Below, in pieces: positions 58,868-64,000 of a stretch of DNA of 64,000 nt (position 1 is the stretch's first letter; every line of letters starts with the position of its first letter). Position numbers and translations under genes: made by a program. The stretch comes from Pseudomonas putida (GTDB lineage Bacteria; Pseudomonadota; Gammaproteobacteria; Pseudomonadales; Pseudomonadaceae): assembly GCA_041071465.1 (NCBI GenBank), contig CP163498.1:1640001-1704000 (forward strand), read 5' to 3'. The notes under the pieces are model-generated. The model ran no database searches and was not told where the DNA came from. It saw nothing but the letters and a program-made list of their open reading frames with translations.

Positions 58868-59485
58868 CTAACGCACATAGAACGACACCGCCACGAAGTG
58901 CATGAGGCTGCCGGCAATTACGAAGAGGTGCCAGATGCCGTGCCAGTGGCGGAAACGGCTATCGAAGGCGAAGAAGATGATGCCGACGGTGTAGAACACC
59001 CCGCCGGCCGCCAGCCAGGTAAAACCTGCGGTGCCCAGCGTATTGAGCAATGGCTTGACTGCAACCAGCACGATCCAGCCCATCACGGCATAAATGATGA
59101 TCGACAGGATCCGCGCCTCGGAGCGCGGCTTGATCTCCTGCAACATGCCAATCACCGCCAGCCCCCAGACCACACCGAACAGGCTCCAGCCCCACGGGCC
59201 GCGCAGGCTGACCAGGCAAAACGGCGTGTAGCTGCCGGCGATCAACAGGTAGATCGACAGGTGATCGAGCTTGCGCATGATCACCTTCGCTCGCCCGCGG
59301 GTGCTGTGGTACAGGGTGGAAATGCTGTACAGCAACAGCAGCGTGCTGCCGTAGATGGAGAAACTGACGATCTTCCACGGGTCGCCTTGCAGGCCCGCGA
59401 CCACGATCAGCCAGATGGCACCGATACAGGCGAGGACAGCACCGACCAGGTGAGTCCAGGCGTTGAAGCGTTCACCGTAATACAT
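58868..59485 (-). CDS. trhA: TrhA/hemolysin III (PAQR) family membrane protein
   Basis: 205 residues, seven hydrophobic segments. The start MYYGERFNAWTHLVGAVLAC carries the PAQR histidine. Further motifs are STLYHSTRGRAKVIMRKLDH and FRHWHGIWHLFVIAGSLMHF, the zinc-binding histidines. Bacterial members affect membrane lipid fluidity. Its stop abuts that of rsmE (58867/58868). Confidence 0.9.
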   Translation of the reverse strand: MYYGERFNAWTHLVGAVLACIGAIWLIVVAGLQGDPWKIVSFSIYGSTLLLLYSISTLYHSTRGRAKVIMRKLDHLSIYLLIAGSYTPFCLVSLRGPWGWSLFGVVWGLAVIGMLQEIKPRSEARILSIIIYAVMGWIVLVAVKPLLNTLGTAGFTWLAAGGVFYTVGIIFFAFDSRFRHWHGIWHLFVIAGSLMHFVAVSFYVR

Positions 59486-59546
59486 GCAAACACAGACCTC
59501 CCGAGGTGGGCTGGGTTCCTGAAGCAGTCTTTTTCGGCCTTACATC

Positions 59547-60020
59547 CTACCCAAGATCAGGTTGCAGATCCGCGTCACGCACCAGCCTTTCCAATGCAAC
59601 CAGGTCCGGCACCCTTGCCACCTGCTCGCCCACCTGCACCGCCGCCAACTCCAGGCGCCCCAGTGCCACGTCCACATAGTTGAGCTGGCTGTCGAGCTTG
59701 CATGAACGCGGGATGTCCTGCAGCAACAGCGCCAGGTAACGCAGCCCGGTATCGCCCAAGGCATTGAGCACCACCACGCGTGCCCGCTCACCGCACGGCG
59801 TCTCGCCACCGCACGCCGCCTCGAAACCAATCAGCGGCAAGCGTTGCTGGCGCCAGTCGATCCAGCCCAGGTGCCAAGCGGGATCACCGTGCTGACACAC
59901 CAGGTTGCGCTGCCCGCTCAACTCGGCCACCGCCACGTTGGGCAGCACCAGGGTGCGGTCACCCAACGGCAGCAACAGCCCGGTCAGGCTGCTGCGTTGG
60001 CCGGCAATCAGTTCAAGCAT
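59547..60020 (-). CDS. chpC: CheW-like chemosensory protein ChpC
   Basis: 157 residues starting MLELIAGQRSSLTGLLLPLG. A CheW fold is suggested by LPLGDRTLVLPNVAVAELSG, LGWIDWRQQRLPLIGFEA and YVDVALGRLELAAVQVGEQV. Its ATG overlaps the chpA stop by 8 bases, so the two are co-translated. Likely links ligand-sensing receptors to ChpA in the type IV pilus/surface-sensing chemosensory system. The usual neighbour chpB is not present downstream. Confidence 0.8.
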   Translation of the reverse strand: MLELIAGQRSSLTGLLLPLGDRTLVLPNVAVAELSGQRNLVCQHGDPAWHLGWIDWRQQRLPLIGFEAACGGETPCGERARVVVLNALGDTGLRYLALLLQDIPRSCKLDSQLNYVDVALGRLELAAVQVGEQVARVPDLVALERLVRDADLQPDLG

Positions 60021-63000
60021 GGGTCTGGCTCCAATGGGCGATGCTCTGCAACAACAGCGACTCCTGGTACGGCTTGCCCAGGTACTCGTTGACGCCGATG
60101 GCCATGGCGCGGTCGCGGTGCTTCTGCCCGGTACGCGAAGTGATCATGATGATAGGCAGGTCCTTCAGGCGGGCGTCACGGCGGATACGTGTAGCCACCT
60201 CGAAACCATCCATACGTGGCATCTCGATGTCCAGTAGCAACACGTCGGGCCGGTGCTCTTCCAGCAAGGCCATGGCGTCAACACCGTCTTTGGCTGTGAG
60301 CACGCTCATGCCGTGGCGCTCCAGCAGGCGGCTGGTGACCTTGCGCACGGTTACCGAATCGTCCACCACCATCACCAGCAAGGGGCGGCGTGGTGCCGGG
60401 CCAAGCAGTTGGCGTTGGCTGCCACCAGCGGGCAGGCGAGCCAGCCGTCGCTGCTGGCCGCGCAGCTGGCCCAGCAGGTCAAGAATCAACACCACCCGAC
60501 CATCGCCCAGCAACGTTGCCCCCGACAACCCGGCAACCGCGGCAAACTGCGGCCCCAGGCTCTTCACCACGATCTCGCGGCTGGGCGACAGGCCGTCGGC
60601 CTGGATGGCGAACGATTGCTCCTTGGCATGCACCAGCAGCACCGGCAATGGCACGCTCTGCCCCAGCAGCGTCGGGCGTGGCACACCTTGCAGCAACTCG
60701 CCCAGGTAGCGCAGCTCGTATTCGTGGCCGGCGTAGACATAACGTGGCGCGTCCAACTGGTAGCACGCCGCCAGCTCGGCCGGCGGCACACGAACGATAC
60801 CTTCGATGGTATTGAGCCCAATTGCGTACTGCTCTTCGCCCAGGTGCACCATCAACGCGCGGTTGATGGACACCGTGAACGGCAGGCGGATCAAGAAGCG
60901 CGCGCCTTTGCCCTGGGCCGACTCGATGCTCATCGAGCCCCCTAGTTGCTTGACCTCCTCATGCACCACATCCATGCCCAGCCCGCGACCGGAAATTTGG
61001 GTGATCTTTTCGGCGGTGGAAAAGCCCGGGCGCAGGATGAACTGCAGGATCTCGTGATCGCTCAACTGGGCCTGCGGGTCCAGCAGGCCGCGTTTGATGG
61101 CCTTGCGCCGCACCGCCTCCAGTGGCACGCCGGCACCGTCATCGGTCATTTCGATGACGATATCGGCACCTTCGTGCAACAAATTCAGGTGAATGGTGCC
61201 CTGCTCCGGCTTGCCGGCAGCCAGGCGCATTTCGCGGCTTTCCAGGCCATGGTCGACGGCGTTGCGCAGCATATGCTCCAGCGGCGCCACCATGCGTTCG
61301 AGCACGCTGCGGTCCAGCTCACCCTCGGCATTGCCGACCACCAGCTCCACCTGTTTGCCCAGCTCGCTGGCCACCTGCCGCACCACGCGCTGCAAGCGCG
61401 GCACCAGGCGTTCGAACGGCACCATCAGGGTGGCGGTCAGGCCTTCCTGCAACTGGCTGTTCACCCGCGCCTGCTGCTGCAGCAGGCTATACGCCTCCTG
61501 AGCGCGCTGGGCCAGGGTTTCCTTCAGGTCGAGCAGGTCCGAGGCAGACTCGAACAGGGCCCTCGACAGTTGCTGCAGCTGCGAATGGCGGTCCATTTCC
61601 AGCGGGTCGAAATCGTCATAGGCATCGCCTTCGAACTGCTGACGGCTGGAAATTCGCCCTTGGGTCTCGACGTCCAGGCGCAGCAACTGGTCGCGCATGC
61701 GCTCGAGGGTGGTTTCCATCTCGTTGAGGGTGAACTGCGCATCGTTGACCTGCTGCTCGATGCGCCCACGAATGATCGAGTGCTCGCCGGCCAGGTTACC
61801 CAGGTCGTCGAGCAGCTCGGCATCGACCTTGACCATGTCGCCCGGCGCCCGCTCTGGCGCCGCTGCCGGCACTTCGGCGGTTGCAGCCTCCAGCGCTCCC
61901 TGGCCCGCGGCACTGTCGGTCAGTGCCGCGCTGCTGAAATTGCGAATGTAGTCGATCAGCGCCGTGGCAGCATGCAGCGGCTGCCCCAGGCGCACGGCAT
62001 CGAGCATGTGCGCCAGACGGTCGTGGCAGTTCTGTAGCAGGGCGAACAGCGGCGCGCTCGGTGGCAAACGGCCGGCGGCCAACAGTTCGTAGAGAAACTC
62101 CAGTTCGTGGGCCAGGTCGCCGATCGGGGCGATTTCGACCATGCGCGCCACGCCCTTGAGGGTGTGCAGGTCGCGCATCAGGTTGTCCACCTCGACGCTG
62201 TTGCGCGGGTCGGCCTGCCAGCGCGCCAGGGCTGCTGCGGCGCTTTCGACGATGTCCGAGCTTTCTTCGAGGAACACTTCCAGCAGTTCTTCGCCGGGGT
62301 TTTCCGGCTTCTCGACCAGCGGCTCGGCGGCCCCCGGCAGCAACGACGGGTGCCCCAGCCCCAAGGTATCGGTCAGGTCCATGTCCGGGTGCAGCGGTGT
62401 GACCGTATCAATGCCCACAAGGCCGGTTGCATCCGGGGGCAGGGCCTGGTCCAACAGGTTGCGCAGGCTGCCAACCAGTTCTGGGCGCGGCGCCAGATCC
62501 TGTCCAGCCGCCACTTCGTCGAGCATGTCCAGCAGGGCTTCATGGGCGTGCTGCGCCTGGGCGAAGAAGCGTGCATCGGCGGGCAGGCTGCCCTCTTCTA
62601 CTGCACCGTACAGGTCGAGCAAGGCCTCGCACACATCATCCATCTGCCACAGGTCAGCCAGGTGAGCGGCATGGCCCAGGGTGGTCATTTCATCAAGCAG
62701 GGTGTCCAGTGCGTCACGCTGACCTGGCTGCTGCTGCCAGCGCGACAGCACCGACTCGGCATTGAGCAGAATGTCCATGGCCTGGGCCAGGAAACTGGCG
62801 ACCAACTGCGGGTCGCGCTTGCTGCGCCGCGCGTGCTGCGGGTCGTCATGCAAGCTGGCCAGGCGGCCGTCCACTGCCTGGCCAACCTGCTCGATCAGCT
62901 CCGCAGCGCCGGGAATGGCAGCCAGCGGCGTGCTGTCAAGTTGCGCCAGGCCCAGATGAAACAGCGAGCGCGCGGCTTCCAACCATTCCATCTCGGCCAT

Positions 63001-64000
63001 TTGCAGCGGCAGTTGATGCCCCTTGTACTCACGGGCCAAGCGGTCGAAGGCGGTGGCGAGTTCGGCGACCGGCATCACCCCGGCCATGGCGGCACTGCCT
63101 TTGAGCGTGTGCAGGGCACGCTGCAGGCCATCGCTGACCGGCGTATCGTGACCATCGGCGCCCTGCAGGAAGGCATCGAGGCTGGCCAAGTGGCCCTGCG
63201 CTTCACTGCGAAAAATATCCAGTAACTGCGGATCCAGGCCATCGATATTGGCCGTGGCTGGTGCGTCGTTTTCAGCCAGGGCGTGCAGGTGCCCAGCCAG
63301 TTGCTCGATTTCGGTCAGTTGCGGCAGCTGGCCGGCGGCAAAGTCGGCCAGCAAATCGGGCAGATGGACAAACACCTGCTGCAGGGCCACCACGCCCTCC
63401 GGGCTGAGCACGCTGCGGCCTTCCAGTACCCGGTTCAGCAGGTGCTCGGCGCCCCAAGCCAGTTCAGCCACCGCCTCGGCATGCACCATGCGACCGCTGC
63501 CTTTGAGGGTATGCAACGCACGACGTACTTCCCCAGCGCCCCACGCTGCTGGTTGTCCGCACGCCAGCGCAGCCAGTGACGCTCGATTTCCGGAAGCAAC
63601 TCGCCAGCTTCCTCGAGAAACACTTCGCGCAGCTCGTCGTCGATGCCATCGCCATCGGCTCCCAGGCCCGCTCGGGCGTCAGCCTGCGCACAGTGCACGC
63701 CCAGCGCCGCCAGGCTGGCACGCGCCCTGTCGATGAAGGGCTGGCCATCCGCCAACGGGTCGGCCACCCGCCATTGCAGGTAACACTCGGCAGCACTCAG
63801 CGCCTCGGCCAGGTGCGTCAGCTCATCGGCGGGCGGCTCTTCGTCCAGGTGCTGCAACCAACGCTGCACATAACTTGCGCAGCCGGCAAACAGCTCGGCC
63901 ACGGCGGGCAGCATCAACATGGCCAAAGCCCCGCGAACCTGCTGCAATAGCCCTGGCAAAGGTTGCAGGCGCTGCCGAGGCCAGTCGGACTCCAGGTAGT
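60013..64000 (-). pseudogene. chpA: Chemotaxis-type hybrid histidine kinase ChpA/PilL, frameshifted, 5' end beyond window
   Basis: CheA-like kinase of the type IV pilus chemosensory system. About 1,330 residues are visible. Three Hpt-like sites appear: ALHTLKGSGRMV, ALHTLKGSAAMAG and DLHTLKGVARMV. Then come the ATPase core (ERMVAPLEHMLRNAVDHGLE, MTDDGAGVPLE, GRGLGMDVV), a CheW-like domain and a C-terminal receiver (VVDDSVTVRKVTSRLLERHG, phospho-Asp in VLLLDIEMPRMDG). The frame breaks at a CCCC run on + (63531-63534); a fifth C restores GEVRRALHTLKGSGRM. The upstream frame continues off the window. Everything else is intact. Confidence 0.88.

Overview
The window is chromosomal DNA of a fluorescent pseudomonad, almost certainly of the Pseudomonas putida group. 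The evidence is the high GC content with G/C-ending codons, the many P. putida-type REP palindromes between genes, and the gene order (rlmJ, putP/putA, cfcR-fda, pgk-epd-tktA, metK-ligB, ahcY-metF, bioA-rsmE, chpC-chpA), which I recall as a continuous block in P. putida KT2440. This assignment comes from protein recognition, not from a database search.

Layout. 1-8530: the edge of an LPS-core-type carbamoyltransferase, the rRNA methyltransferase rlmJ, and the divergent proline catabolism pair putP/putA around a 357-bp control region carrying seven GTTGCA PutA-type operator motifs. 8531-13869: an accessory island between putA and an acyl-CoA dehydrogenase gene. It holds a compact three-gene locus (a 32-residue peptide, a lone YcaO enzyme and an ABC exporter) that looks like an undescribed RiPP system. 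The locus is bracketed by a 225-bp direct repeat (about 95% identical) and, further out, by two 275-277-bp inverted-repeat elements. 13870-25029: acyl-CoA dehydrogenase, a TldD/TldE protease pair, a DHA2 transporter, the helicase DbpA, a BaiN/YhiN flavoprotein and a FUSC membrane protein. 25063-29494: a frameshifted solute-binding protein, a GNAT enzyme, a small winged-helix protein, a zinc metallopeptidase and the c-di-GMP regulator cfcR. 29711-35944: the central carbon genes fda, pgk, epd and tktA with two small lipoprotein genes between fda and pgk. 36109-48366: the SAM/methionine cycle (a SahR-like ArsR-methyltransferase regulator, metK, ahcY under a SAH riboswitch, metF), interspersed with ligB, mltA, a cytochrome c', transporters and a thioesterase. 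48460-64000: a putative glycosyltransferase, a second frameshifted solute-binding protein, rhlE, yceI with cytochrome b561, an amine oxidase with an unusual tail, bioA, rsmE, trhA and the chpC/chpA chemosensory genes at the right edge.

The strongest candidate for a new system is the YcaO locus (9386-12465). It has its own promoter-like element with tandem direct repeats, a precursor-sized gene followed by a perfect hairpin, a YcaO with no recognisable partner protein, and a translationally coupled exporter without a leader peptidase domain. A TldD/TldE pair, the protease family that processes microcin B17, lies 3.2 kb downstream and could supply leader removal; that link is inference.

Five otherwise intact genes (a solute-binding protein at 25063, cfcR, epd, a solute-binding protein at 49588, chpA) each carry one apparent single-base deletion at or beside a short G/C run. 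This pattern suggests consensus sequencing errors rather than real gene decay.
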